Below, one piece after another: positions 40,875-49,271 of a stretch of DNA of 64,000 bases (position 1 is its first letter; every line of letters starts with the position of its first letter). Location: contig NZ_BAGN01000182.1 of the NCBI RefSeq assembly GCF_000308835.1, positions 1-64,000 of the forward strand. Direction: 5' to 3'. Position numbers and translations under genes: made by a program. Source of the DNA: Nocardia vinacea NBRC 16497 (GTDB taxonomy: Bacteria; Actinomycetota; Actinomycetes; Mycobacteriales; Mycobacteriaceae). The notes beneath the pieces were generated by a model. That model searched no databases and was not told the origin of the DNA. It saw only the letters and a list, made by a program, of their open reading frames with translations.

Positions 40875-41645
40875 ATGACGATGCCCGTCGCATTCAGCAC
40901 CCTCGATGTCCGCACCGCGGACGGCAATGCCGACGCCTACCTGGCCCGACCCGATGACGGCACCACCCATCCCGGGGTGCTGTTCAATATGGACGCCTAC
41001 GGCCTGCGGCCGTGGCTGCGCGAAATGATGCAAGCCATCGCGGCCGACGGCTACACCGTGTTGGCGCCCAATATTTTCTACCGAACCGGGCCCGCTCCGG
41101 TGCTCCCGATGCCCGATTCCGCCGATCCGGAAGGGCATGCGAAATTCTTTGTCGCACTTGGCCCGGCGCGGGCGGCGCTCACTCCCGAAAAAGCATTGCA
41201 GGACACCCGAACCTATCTCGATTGGCTGGACGCGGCCGACTTCGTGACACCGGGTCCGGTGGCGGTAACCGGATACTGCATGGGCGGCCGGCTCGCCTTG
41301 CGCGCCGCGGGCGCATTCGGCAATCGCATCGCCGCAGCCGCCAGTTTCCACGGCGGCCGGCTGGCGGTCGACGAACAACCCGACAGTCCGCATCACACCG
41401 CCGCGGGCATCACCGCCGAATTGTTGATCGCCCATGCGAGCCAAGATGATTCGATACCCCCGGAGCAGATCACCCGTTTGGAAAAGGCTCTCGACGCGGC
41501 GGACGTCCGCTATGCATCGGTGGTCTACCCGAATACCCGCCACGGTTTCACCATGCGCGACACCCCGGTCTTCGATCAGGCGGCCTACGACCGCCACCTC
41601 ACCGATCTGCTCGACCTCCTGCACCGGGCGTTCCCCAGCGCCTGA
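40875..41645 (+). CDS. dienelactone hydrolase-family protein
   Basis: 256 residues from MTMPVAFSTLDVRTADG (ATG 40875; 40881 is an alternative). Nucleophile elbow VAVTGYCMGGRLALRAAG (G-x-C-x-G, Cys nucleophile as in dienelactone hydrolases) near residue 133, Asp in ASQDDSIPPEQ, and His in YPNTRHGFTMRD. Hydrolyses dienelactone-type or similar esters in the cytoplasm. A dehydratase gene follows on the same strand after 38 bp and may be co-transcribed. Confidence 0.85.
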   Translation: MTMPVAFSTLDVRTADGNADAYLARPDDGTTHPGVLFNMDAYGLRPWLREMMQAIAADGYTVLAPNIFYRTGPAPVLPMPDSADPEGHAKFFVALGPARAALTPEKALQDTRTYLDWLDAADFVTPGPVAVTGYCMGGRLALRAAGAFGNRIAAAASFHGGRLAVDEQPDSPHHTAAGITAELLIAHASQDDSIPPEQITRLEKALDAADVRYASVVYPNTRHGFTMRDTPVFDQAAYDRHLTDLLDLLHRAFPSA

Positions 41646-41683
41646 CGAGAAGGGCAAGATGATCAGTGAGGACAGGAGCGCGA

Positions 41684-42625
41684 ATGGAACTGAGCTACGG
41701 CGATGTGAAGGCCGCCGCCGATCGGATCGCCGGACACGTGCGGCCGGTCGCCATCGCATCCGGGGACGCGATAGCGACGACCGGCGAGCTATGGCTGGCA
41801 CTGGAATTCATGCAGCACACCGGCTCGTTCAAGGCCCGTGGTGCCCGAAACTTCATCCAGGCGCACCAGGACGACGGGACGCTGCCAGATGCGGGCGTGA
41901 CCATCGCATCCGGCGGAAACGCCGGACTCGCGTGTGCGTGGGCGGCCCGCGAACAGGACGTACGGGCGACGGTATTCCTGCCGACCACCGCGCCGCTGGT
42001 CAAGGTCGAGCGGTTGCGCGGTTACGGCGCGGATGTGCGCCTGGTCGGCGCCGAATACGCCGACGCACTCGCCGCCTGTCGCGAATTCGCCGACACCAGT
42101 GGCGCTTTGCCTTCACACGCGTACGACAACCCCTACATCGCGGCCGGAGCGGGCACCCTGATGGTGGAGATCCACCACCTGCTTCCCCGACTGGACACCA
42201 TCGTCACCGCGGTCGGCGGCGGCGGTCTGTTCGCCGGGGTCGCCACGGCCGCGGGTCACTACGGCGTCCGAACGATCGCGGTCGAGCCGGAACACTGCCG
42301 TGCGCTGCACGATGCGATCCAGGCCGGACGGATCGTCGACGCGACGGTCGATTCGGTCGCCGCCGATTCCCTCGGCGCCCGCCGCGCCACCGAATTGGCA
42401 CTGCACGCGGCCCAGAACTATGACGTGACCTCGGTGCTCGTCCCCGACGCCGACATCATCGCGGCCCGTCTGGCGCTGTGGCAGGACCGCCGACTCGCGG
42501 TGGAACACGCCGCCGCAACGGCGGTCGCGGCGCTGACCACCAACGCGTATCGCCCCGAGCCCGGTGAGCGGGTCTGCGTCGTCCTGTGCGGGGCCAATAC
42601 CGATCCGGCGGATCTGGCGCGATAA
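41684..42625 (+). CDS. PLP-dependent serine/threonine dehydratase-like enzyme
   Basis: 313 residues from the ATG at 41684, preceded by AGGAG. PLP lysine in QHTGSFKARGARNF near residue 50, the ASGGNAGLACAWAAREQ phosphate/amine loop near 78, and the glycine loop TAVGGGGLFAGVATAA near 177. Fold-type II enzyme that deaminates Ser/Thr or a related amino acid. No ACT domain, so a catabolic-type or broader-specificity dehydratase. Followed after 40 bp by a thioredoxin-like protein. Confidence 0.88.
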   Translation: MELSYGDVKAAADRIAGHVRPVAIASGDAIATTGELWLALEFMQHTGSFKARGARNFIQAHQDDGTLPDAGVTIASGGNAGLACAWAAREQDVRATVFLPTTAPLVKVERLRGYGADVRLVGAEYADALAACREFADTSGALPSHAYDNPYIAAGAGTLMVEIHHLLPRLDTIVTAVGGGGLFAGVATAAGHYGVRTIAVEPEHCRALHDAIQAGRIVDATVDSVAADSLGARRATELALHAAQNYDVTSVLVPDADIIAARLALWQDRRLAVEHAAATAVAALTTNAYRPEPGERVCVVLCGANTDPADLAR

Positions 42626-42665
42626 AGCGCACTACGCTCGATATCGACTCGGATGGAGGCACATC

Positions 42666-43208
42666 ATGTCGGTTCAATCCCTGATGGTCCCGATCGGAAC
42701 GCCGGCTCCGGAGTTCAGCCTGCCCGACCTCGACGGTCAGCTGCACACCCGCGCCGACTACGCGGACGGGCCCGGGCTACTGGTCATCTTCGCCTGCAAC
42801 CACTGCCCGTATGTGCGGCACCTCGAGTCGAAGCTCGGCGAGGTGCTCGGCACGCTGACCATCCCGACGGTGGCGATCTGCACCAATGACGCCGACGCCT
42901 ACCCGGATGACGCGCCGGAGCACCTGCGGGCCCAAGCCGACCGTGCCGGTTGGAAATTCCCCTACCTGATCGACGAAACACAACAGGTCGGTCGAGCCTT
43001 CCGGGCCGCGTGCACGCCGGACTTCTTCCTCTACGACGCACACCTCGAACTCGCCTACCGCGGCGCATTCGACGAATCCACCCCGGGCAACGGTAAACCG
43101 GTGACCGGCAACGAATTACGCGCCGCGGTCGAGGCGGTACGCACCGGAGCCCCCGTGCCCGAGCCGCATCGGCCGAGCATGGGTTGCTCCATCAAATGGC
43201 GTGCCTAG
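42666..43208 (+). CDS. thioredoxin-family/peroxiredoxin-like protein
   Basis: 180 residues; the ATG at 42666 follows GGAGG. Thioredoxin-fold AhpC/TSA-like layout: GTPAPEFSLPDLDGQLHT, VIFACNHCPYVRHLESKLGEV with a C-x-x-C (CNHC), and AACTPDFFLYDAHLELAYRG. It resembles the redoxin family with a CNHCPY active site rather than a typical peroxiredoxin. Cytoplasmic; partner unknown. Confidence 0.85.
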   Translation: MSVQSLMVPIGTPAPEFSLPDLDGQLHTRADYADGPGLLVIFACNHCPYVRHLESKLGEVLGTLTIPTVAICTNDADAYPDDAPEHLRAQADRAGWKFPYLIDETQQVGRAFRAACTPDFFLYDAHLELAYRGAFDESTPGNGKPVTGNELRAAVEAVRTGAPVPEPHRPSMGCSIKWRA

Positions 43209-43501
43209 GTGCCGATCACGGCATTCATGATGGTGCCCGCGCTGGTCGCGACTACACCGCCGATCATGGCTCCCGCCACCATCTTCGGCGATTGCAGACC
43301 GCCGCCGGACCACTTCTCCCAGGCGAATCGACCGCCCGCGTAGGTGATGGCGGTAATGCCCGCCAGCAGGATGAACCAGGTGAAATAGCGCACCATCTGC
43401 AGGATCTTGTCCGCGAGGGGCGGCGCCTCAGGTGTCGGGTTGCCGAGTTGGGCCAGGACTGCTCCATACGTGTCATGTGCCGCGGCGAGAATCATGCTCA
43501 C
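43205..43501 (-). CDS. small two-helix membrane protein
   Basis: 98 residues from the GTG at 43501, 7 nt after AGAGGGG; the ATG at 43495 is the alternative. Two membrane segments: YFTWFILLAGITAITYAGGRFAWEKW and PKMVAGAMIGGVVATSAGTIMNAVI. The architecture recalls TrbC/VirB2-like small membrane proteins, but the similarity is only of shape and no conjugation genes surround it. Its stop overlaps the end of the convergent thioredoxin gene by 4 bp. Confidence 0.6.
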   Translation of the reverse strand: MSMILAAAHDTYGAVLAQLGNPTPEAPPLADKILQMVRYFTWFILLAGITAITYAGGRFAWEKWSGGGLQSPKMVAGAMIGGVVATSAGTIMNAVIGT

Positions 43502-43608
43502 AGTCGTACCCCTCTTCTGATATCGGCGACGCTGGTAAGCGCCTAGCCAGATAATAGCGGCTCGACTCGAGACAGATTGTGCAGCAAGCGGATTCAACGA
43601 CATTCCGG

Positions 43609-44769
43609 TCAGCTGGATTCCGACACGGGCTTGCGATCACGCCGCAGCATGTACAACGCGATCGCCGATCCCGATACCGTGAGGACAGCGGCTATCGGAT
43701 AGATCGAACGCAGTCCCGGTCCGTCATCGATGGCCCAACCGCCGATGCGGCCCGCGCATGCGGCGGCGAGCTGGAATCCGGAGGCATTGACCGCGACCGC
43801 CAGTGTGGGTGCCGCGCCCGCCGCGGTCACGACCCGAATCTGCATACCGGGAATGATCGCGAAGGCCAGCACACCCAACACGAAAATCAGTGCCACCGTG
43901 ATCAATTGAATTTCGGCGACGCCCCAGAGCAGCGCAGGGACGCTCGCCAGCGCGGCGAGCAGACCCACCAGCGATGGCATCAGCGCCTTATCGGCCAGCC
44001 GTCCACCGAGATAATTGCCGAGCACCGCGCCCGCGCCATACACCAGCAGCAGCGCGGGAACCACACTCTCCGCGAAGCCGCTCACCTCGGTGAGCAGCGG
44101 GGTGAAGTACGTAAAGACCGTCACCACACCGACATTGCCGAGCACGGTGAGCCCTATCGCCAATCGCACACGGCGATCGGCGAATACGCGCAGCTCGCCG
44201 CGCACAGATCCGCTCGACGGCGCGGGCATCGTCGGCAGGAAACGCAGCACGAGCAGCAGCGCGACGGCCGCGCACACCGCGACCGACACGAATGTCGCAC
44301 GCCAGCCGAAAGTTTGGCCGATGGCCGCGCCGATCGGCGTGCCGCCGACAATGCCCAGATTCATGCCGAGCGCCACCTGCGCCACCGCCGATGCCTCGCG
44401 GCCGGGTTCGGCCGTCGATACGACCGTCGCGATGGCGACGGCGAAAAACGTTGCCACCACGACTCCTGCGGCGAATCTGGCCAGCAGCACGGTCGAATAG
44501 TTCGGTGCGAGAGCCGAACCCAGGTTCGCGACGACCGCCACCGCGACCAAACCGACCACGAGCGGTTTGCGCGGCAGCCCCGCCGTCGCCACGGTCACCA
44601 CCGGCCCACCGACGATCATGCCGAGCGCATAGGCGCTCACCAGCAGACCCGCCGCGGCCACCGACACCCCGAGACCATCGGCCACCTCGGGCAGTATTCC
44701 GGCGATTACGAATTCGCCGGTGGTCAGGCTGAAGACCACCAGCATGAGCGCAAAGACAGCAGGACGCAT
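43609..44769 (-). CDS. MFS transporter (DHA1/arabinose-efflux-like)
   Basis: 386 residues, twelve membrane helices. SLTTGEFVIAGILPEVADGLGVSVAAAGLLVSAYALGMIVGGP is the start typical of the YdhP/AraJ group. The antiporter motif region is VALGMNLGIVGGTPIGAAIGQTFGW. Divergent from a MarR regulator, with a strong inverted repeat between them, so probably repressed by it. Confidence 0.88.
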   Translation of the reverse strand: MRPAVFALMLVVFSLTTGEFVIAGILPEVADGLGVSVAAAGLLVSAYALGMIVGGPVVTVATAGLPRKPLVVGLVAVAVVANLGSALAPNYSTVLLARFAAGVVVATFFAVAIATVVSTAEPGREASAVAQVALGMNLGIVGGTPIGAAIGQTFGWRATFVSVAVCAAVALLLVLRFLPTMPAPSSGSVRGELRVFADRRVRLAIGLTVLGNVGVVTVFTYFTPLLTEVSGFAESVVPALLLVYGAGAVLGNYLGGRLADKALMPSLVGLLAALASVPALLWGVAEIQLITVALIFVLGVLAFAIIPGMQIRVVTAAGAAPTLAVAVNASGFQLAAACAGRIGGWAIDDGPGLRSIYPIAAVLTVSGSAIALYMLRRDRKPVSESS

Positions 44770-44801
44770 ATATCCACCCCAGATAGTTACAACTCAAATG
44801 A

Positions 44802-44828
44802 TTCGAACTATAACTATCACAGTTCGAA
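44802..44828. promoter_or_regulatory. probable MarR operator between MFS and MarR genes
   Basis: TTCGAACT (44802-44809) and AGTTCGAA (44821-44828) are perfect 8-bp arms with an 11-bp AT-rich spacer. It stands in the 81-bp divergent gap, 33 bp from the MFS start and 22 bp from the MarR start, so it can control both. A further ATAGTTAC/ATAACTAT pair lies next to it. Confidence 0.65.
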
Positions 44829-44850
44829 GCATGACACTAGACTCGACGAC

Positions 44851-45294
44851 ATGAAGGAGCAGACGCCACCGAATCTCGCCGTGGATACCGAGATCGATCG
44901 GGATGTCTGCAAGCTGGTGCATCAGTTCACCCACCGCCTCGACGTGCACGTTCGCCGCGTCGCCGAGGCGTTGGATATGACGCCGTCGCAGGTGATCGCC
45001 CTGCGTGAACTGTCGGATCCGATTACCGCGCGCGAATTGGCCACCAGAATGTCGTGCGAGCCGTCGAACGCGACCTTCGTACTGGACCGCCTCGAACAGC
45101 AGGATCTGGTTCGGCGGCAACCACATCCGACCGACCGGCGCGCCAAGCAGATCGTGCTGACGGCAGCCGGGGAGCGGCGGCGCGCCGAGGCGCTCGATCT
45201 GCTCGGCGCGCAGTCACCACTGACCTCGCTCACCGCCGCCCAGCAGCAGACCCTGCGCGATCTACTGCAGGCAATGGTGCCGCCGGTTGTTTAA
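44851..45294 (+). CDS. MarR-family transcriptional regulator
   Basis: 147 residues from the ATG at 44851. Winged HTH: LDMTPSQVIALRELSDPITARELATRMSCEPSNATFVLDRLEQQDLVRRQPHPTDRRAKQIVLTAAGERRRAEA, with the D-x-R wing. Dimeric repressor that likely controls itself and the divergent MFS exporter. The longer upstream frame runs antisense through the MFS gene and is a shadow. Confidence 0.9.
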   Translation: MKEQTPPNLAVDTEIDRDVCKLVHQFTHRLDVHVRRVAEALDMTPSQVIALRELSDPITARELATRMSCEPSNATFVLDRLEQQDLVRRQPHPTDRRAKQIVLTAAGERRRAEALDLLGAQSPLTSLTAAQQQTLRDLLQAMVPPVV

Positions 45295-45321
45295 CCATAC
45301 GGTCGGACGTACTCTTTAGTG

Positions 45322-45921
45322 ATGACGGAGGACAAACGCCTGCTGCGCGGTGCACGGAGTCGCCAGCTCGTGCTGCGCCAAGCGGTCGACACCGCATCCC
45401 TCGACGGTCTGGAGGGTTTGAGCTTCGGCAAGTTGGCGACCGATACCGGGCTCAGCAAGGCGGGTGTGCAGACCCTGTTCAAGACGAAGGAGACGCTGCA
45501 ACTCGCGGCGCTCGATTTCGCCCGCGATATGTTCATCGATGCCGTCATCCGGCCCGCCCGCGCGCAACCGCATGGGGTGCAACGGCTTCGCGCCCTGATC
45601 GAATTCTGGATCGTCTACGCGCAGACACCGCTGTTCACGGGCGGCTGCTATCGGGTCGCGAATATGTCGGAGTTCGACAGCCGTCCCGGTCCGGTCCGTG
45701 ATGCCTTGGTACGCGATCAGCGGGACTGGATGGCGATTATCGCGGGCGAACTCCGGTATGCCGTCGATGCGGGCGAAATCGCCGATCTGGATATCGATCT
45801 CGCCGCCTTCCAGATCGACGCGGTCCTCTGCGCCGCCAATACCGCGCTACGCCTCGGCGAAGCCGATGCGGTGCCCAAGGTCCGTCGAGTTGTCGAAAGC
45901 TTCCTCATCCCGGCGACCTAG
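45322..45921 (+). CDS. TetR-family transcriptional regulator
   Basis: 199 residues (ATG 45322; a GTG three bases earlier is possible). HTH: LRQAVDTASLDGLEGLSFGKLATDTGLSKAGVQTLFKTKETLQLAALDFARDMF. The C-terminal ligand domain contains FTGGCYRVANMSEFDSRPGPVRDALVRDQRDWM, the pattern of the TetR_C subgroup with a G-G-C-x-x motif. 27 bp downstream of the MarR gene on the same strand; target unknown. Confidence 0.88.
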   Translation: MTEDKRLLRGARSRQLVLRQAVDTASLDGLEGLSFGKLATDTGLSKAGVQTLFKTKETLQLAALDFARDMFIDAVIRPARAQPHGVQRLRALIEFWIVYAQTPLFTGGCYRVANMSEFDSRPGPVRDALVRDQRDWMAIIAGELRYAVDAGEIADLDIDLAAFQIDAVLCAANTALRLGEADAVPKVRRVVESFLIPAT

Positions 45922-45924
45922 GGA

Positions 45925-46329
45925 TCAGGGGCAGTCGGCGGCCTGCTGCAGCTCGATCCTGATCCGGTCATCGCTGAGGATGAGGGTGCCGTCGCCGGTG
46001 GTGGTCCATGTGGGCGCGAGGAGCAGGAAGTCGAGTAGCCAGGAGTCCTGGTCTGCGAATTCCGGCGGATAGGACAGCACGGTGGAGAACGGGGACCGGG
46101 TTTTCAGGACGCCGCTGTCGGCATCCACCTCGAACATCACGGTATTGGCGCCCGCGTGCGCGGACAGGCGGCGGGTCTCGTCGACGAACCACAGGGTGAT
46201 CCGGGTGCCGCGGACCAGGAATCGTGGTCGGCCATTCTCGGTGACGGATGAGGAGACGTAGCGGTGGCCCCAGAGATCGGAATCTTGCATCGGTGGATCG
46301 GCCCTTACTCGCATCGTTCGACAGCCCAT
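45925..46329 (-). CDS. small META/HslJ-like domain protein
   Basis: 134 residues (ATG 46329; the ATG for MQDSDLW at 46290 is also possible). ITLWFVDETRRLSAHAGANTVMFEVDADSGVLKT, then LLDFLLLAPTWTTTGDGTLILSDDRIRIELQ: the beta-strand order and A-G-x-N motif resemble META/HslJ domains. There is no signal peptide, unlike most such proteins. Convergent with the TetR gene. Function unknown. Confidence 0.55.
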   Translation of the reverse strand: MGCRTMRVRADPPMQDSDLWGHRYVSSSVTENGRPRFLVRGTRITLWFVDETRRLSAHAGANTVMFEVDADSGVLKTRSPFSTVLSYPPEFADQDSWLLDFLLLAPTWTTTGDGTLILSDDRIRIELQQAADCP

Positions 46330-46385
46330 CTATCCTGATTCCCGCGCCGAGCGTGCAGAACGGCCCGGTCCACTGAACGAACCGA

Positions 46386-47099
46386 TCAGCGAAGATTCTT
46401 CTCGATTTCGCGCGCGGCATGCGCGACCAGCCCCGGCAGATTCGGCGGAAACTGTTGGGACAGTGAGATACAGCCGATCGCGGCCGCATCGCACATGCTC
46501 GGCTGACGGATTGCCGCTGCGGCACAACAGATCCCGGCGATCAGCTTGTGATGATCTACGGAAACCATTCCGGCATCGACGATTCCGGAGCAGACACGCT
46601 GCCATTCGGCGGCAGAATAGGTCGGCGGCGGGACGGTATTGTCGGCCCGTCCCGCGAAGAGCACCTGCGCCAGCGCGGTGCGATAGACCAACTCCGGATC
46701 GACGGTGGTGTTGACGAAGAACTCGGCACCCTTGATCCCGGAGACCATCCGAACCTCGCCCCCGTCGAGAATGCACACCGCGACAGTCGAATTCGTCAAT
46801 GCGGACAATACCCGGGCGGGCCGTTGCGCGGCCCGGCGCAGGATAGGCGCGGCCTGCCAATGCCGCCCGAGCTCGGCCATCCGCTCGCCGACGAAATACC
46901 GCTGCTCCACCCGCTGCACGGCACCGAGCGCCACCAACTGTTCGGCCAACCGATATGCGGTGGCCTTCGCCAATCCGGTAGTGCGGGCCAGTTGCGAGAG
47001 TCCGCAGCCCTCCGGTGCCACCGAAATGGCCTCCAGTATCTGGAAACCGGCATCGAGCACACCGCGGCTCGCTCCGTCAGCCGATGGGCTACCGGCCAT
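46386..47099 (-). CDS. IclR-family transcriptional regulator
   Basis: 237 residues starting MAGSPSADGASRG; the ATG at 47099 follows AAGGAGGAGGG. N-terminal winged helix GFQILEAISVAPEGCGLSQLARTTGLAKATAYRLAEQLVALGAVQRVEQRYFVG. The C-terminal GAF-like effector domain holds ILDGGEVRMVSGIKGAEFF and AAIGCISLSQQFP. Function of targets unknown; the neighbouring quinone-oxidoreductase-like gene on the same strand may be one. Confidence 0.82.
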   Translation of the reverse strand: MAGSPSADGASRGVLDAGFQILEAISVAPEGCGLSQLARTTGLAKATAYRLAEQLVALGAVQRVEQRYFVGERMAELGRHWQAAPILRRAAQRPARVLSALTNSTVAVCILDGGEVRMVSGIKGAEFFVNTTVDPELVYRTALAQVLFAGRADNTVPPPTYSAAEWQRVCSGIVDAGMVSVDHHKLIAGICCAAAAIRQPSMCDAAAIGCISLSQQFPPNLPGLVAHAAREIEKNLR

Positions 47100-47196
47100 C
47101 GCGCCCGCCCTCCTCCTTGCCGCGGCTCCTATCTGCACGCGGCAAGAAAAGATGGTACGCCGGTTGTCGTTCGCAACAAGGCGTTCCGGACCGGGG

Positions 47197-48105
47197 TCAG
47201 CTCACATTGAGGACGACCTTGCCTGGGCCACGCCCCTTTTCGCTCTCCTCCTGCGCGGCTGCCGCCCGCTCGAGCAGGAAGGTCCGCGCCTCCCCCGGCA
47301 GCCGGAACGCACCGCTGGCGACACGTTCGGCGACCTGCTCGAGCAGTTCGGTAGGCCGCTCGGGACTGCTGCCCGCGAGGAAGGTGACACCGAGTTCGCG
47401 GGCAGCCGGATCGGCGATCGTCACGATCCGGTCGGTGCCGCCGCGCAATTCGATGGCGGCGGGCAGCACACCATGTCCGGCCGCGTCGAAGACCGCGTCG
47501 ATGCCGTTCGGCGCGAGTTCGCGCACACGCTCGGCCAGCCCGGCGCCGTAGGTGGTCGGGGTGGCGCCGAGTTCGCGCACAATGTCCTGATTGGCCGCGG
47601 ATGCAGTGCCGATCACGGTGACGCCCTCGGCCGCGGCCAGCTGCACCGCCATCGACCCGACCGCACCGGACGCACCGTTGATCAGCAACGTTTCCCCCGG
47701 TTGTATTTTCAGTGCCGCCAATGACTTCGCCGCCGTCGAAACCGCGACCGGGAGCGATGCGGCGTCCGGCCAGGACAATTCCTCGGGTTTCTTCACGACG
47801 GCATTGCTGAGGGTGTATTCGGCATACGCCGCGACCGCCCAGCCCAGTACCTCGTCGCCGACCGCCACATCCGTGACATCCGGACCGACCGCATCGACCA
47901 CCCCCGCGATTTCACCACCGGGATACTGCGGAAACACCGGCTCGCCGAAAGACAACGCGCCGGAACGGATCTTCCAATCCGCTGGATTCACCGCCGTGGT
48001 CCGCACCGCGACTCGGACCTGCCCCGGGCCCGGTTCCGGGATCGGGATGTCGACGATCTGCAGTACGTCCGGACCGCCGAATTCGTAGAACGCAATCGCC
48101 CGCAT
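47197..48105 (-). CDS. NADP-dependent zinc-type alcohol dehydrogenase/quinone oxidoreductase-like
   Basis: 302 residues of the MDR superfamily without catalytic zinc ligands: MRAIAFYEFGGPDVLQIVDIPIPEPGPGQVRVAV, AVNPADWKIRSG, GDEVLGWA, and the NADP fold LLINGASGAVGSMAVQLAAAEGVTVIGTAS near residue 140. It reduces quinones or enones with NADPH. Upstream of the IclR gene on the same strand, 98 bp apart. Confidence 0.88.
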   Translation of the reverse strand: MRAIAFYEFGGPDVLQIVDIPIPEPGPGQVRVAVRTTAVNPADWKIRSGALSFGEPVFPQYPGGEIAGVVDAVGPDVTDVAVGDEVLGWAVAAYAEYTLSNAVVKKPEELSWPDAASLPVAVSTAAKSLAALKIQPGETLLINGASGAVGSMAVQLAAAEGVTVIGTASAANQDIVRELGATPTTYGAGLAERVRELAPNGIDAVFDAAGHGVLPAAIELRGGTDRIVTIADPAARELGVTFLAGSSPERPTELLEQVAERVASGAFRLPGEARTFLLERAAAAQEESEKGRGPGKVVLNVS

Positions 48106-48353
48106 CGTCCCAGCCTACGGGTGGGACCGCGCGCTTACGGGTAGCGCCGCCAGGTTTTCTCAGGAGAGTCTCATCGAACACCTGCCCTTGGTCTCAGAAC
48201 CGTTCCGTTCAATGACCGGTGGCTGCCCCGCCCGGTCCCAGTCTCACCCGGGCGGTAGGCAGCGCCAACTTCGGCAAGAATCCGAAACGACCTCGAACCT
48301 AATCGACGGCTATCTCGTAACTCCTACAACAACGAGCCGACAACGCCGAGGTC

Positions 48354-49271
48354 ATGATGAGCGTCGAACACGTCAACCGTCGAACAATCGTCATCGGAGC
48401 GGGGGCCGCGGCCGTTGTCGCAGCCTGTTCTACGAGCGAGAACTCGTCGACGCAGGCCACCTCCAGTTCCACCGCGATACCGACGACGACATCGAGTTCC
48501 GTTGCCGCCGAACCTTCGCCGCCCCCGACCGAGGTGCCTGCCGGGCCGGAACCCACCCCGGGCACCGCACTCACCCGCACCTCCGATGTGCCGATCGGGT
48601 CCGGGGTATTACTCGGCGATACTGTCATCACCCAGCCGAGTCCGGGTAATTACCAAGCTTTTTCGGTGATCTGCACGCATGCGGGCTGTGCCGTCGCCAC
48701 AATCAGCGGCGGCACCATCAATTGCCCTTGTCACGGCAGCAGATTCAATCTCGACGGATCCGTCGCCACCGGTCCGGCCACCCAGCCGCTCGCCGCGCGC
48801 ACCATCTCGGTAGAGGGCGACTGGATCGTCGCGGGCGCCTTCGCGCCGCTACCCGCCGCCCGGCAAGAGGTCCAGGAGCAACCCGCACCGGCACCGCCGG
48901 TCGAGGAAGGCGCACCGGAGAACGCCCTCACCCGCGCCTCCGACGTACCAGTCGGCTCCGGGCTCATCCTCGGCGATACCGTGGTGACCCAACCGAATCC
49001 CGGTAATTACCAGGGCTTCTCGGTGATCTGTACACATCAGGGCTGTGCCCTCAACGAAATCGCGGGCGGCACCATCAACTGTCCATGTCACGGCAGCAAA
49101 TTCAATCTCGACGGATCCGTGGCGACCGGTCCGGCAAACGAACCGCTGTCGCGCCGCGAGGTATCGGTACAGGGCGACTGGATCGTCGCGGGCGCACCGG
49201 CGATACCGCCGGTGATCAAGCCGTGGTGGTGCGAGATCCCGATCTTCGCGCCGGGTAGTGCGGACTGCTGA
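48354..49271 (+). CDS. lipoprotein-like protein with two tandem Rieske [2Fe-2S] domains
   Basis: 305 residues. The N-terminus NRRTIVIGAGAAAVVAACS has a twin Arg and a lipobox-like AAC, suggesting Tat export and lipid anchoring. After a Ser/Thr/Pro linker come two copies of one Rieske domain, with cluster motifs ICTHAGC...NCPCHGS near residues 108-131 and ICTHQGC...NCPCHGS near 225-248. By hand alignment about 71 of 91 residues agree between the copies, including GNYQ and SVATGPA. Each copy has the complete Cys2His2 set. Single Rieske lipoproteins of this type are common in actinobacteria; the doubled form is unusual. Electron partner unknown; no oxidoreductase lies next to it. Confidence 0.85.
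   Translation: MMSVEHVNRRTIVIGAGAAAVVAACSTSENSSTQATSSSTAIPTTTSSSVAAEPSPPPTEVPAGPEPTPGTALTRTSDVPIGSGVLLGDTVITQPSPGNYQAFSVICTHAGCAVATISGGTINCPCHGSRFNLDGSVATGPATQPLAARTISVEGDWIVAGAFAPLPAARQEVQEQPAPAPPVEEGAPENALTRASDVPVGSGLILGDTVVTQPNPGNYQGFSVICTHQGCALNEIAGGTINCPCHGSKFNLDGSVATGPANEPLSRREVSVQGDWIVAGAPAIPPVIKPWWCEIPIFAPGSADC

Noticed and set aside
43205..43501. TrbC/VirB2-type pilin
   Set aside because: Two membrane helices are suggestive, but there is no conjugation neighbourhood; kept as a small membrane protein.
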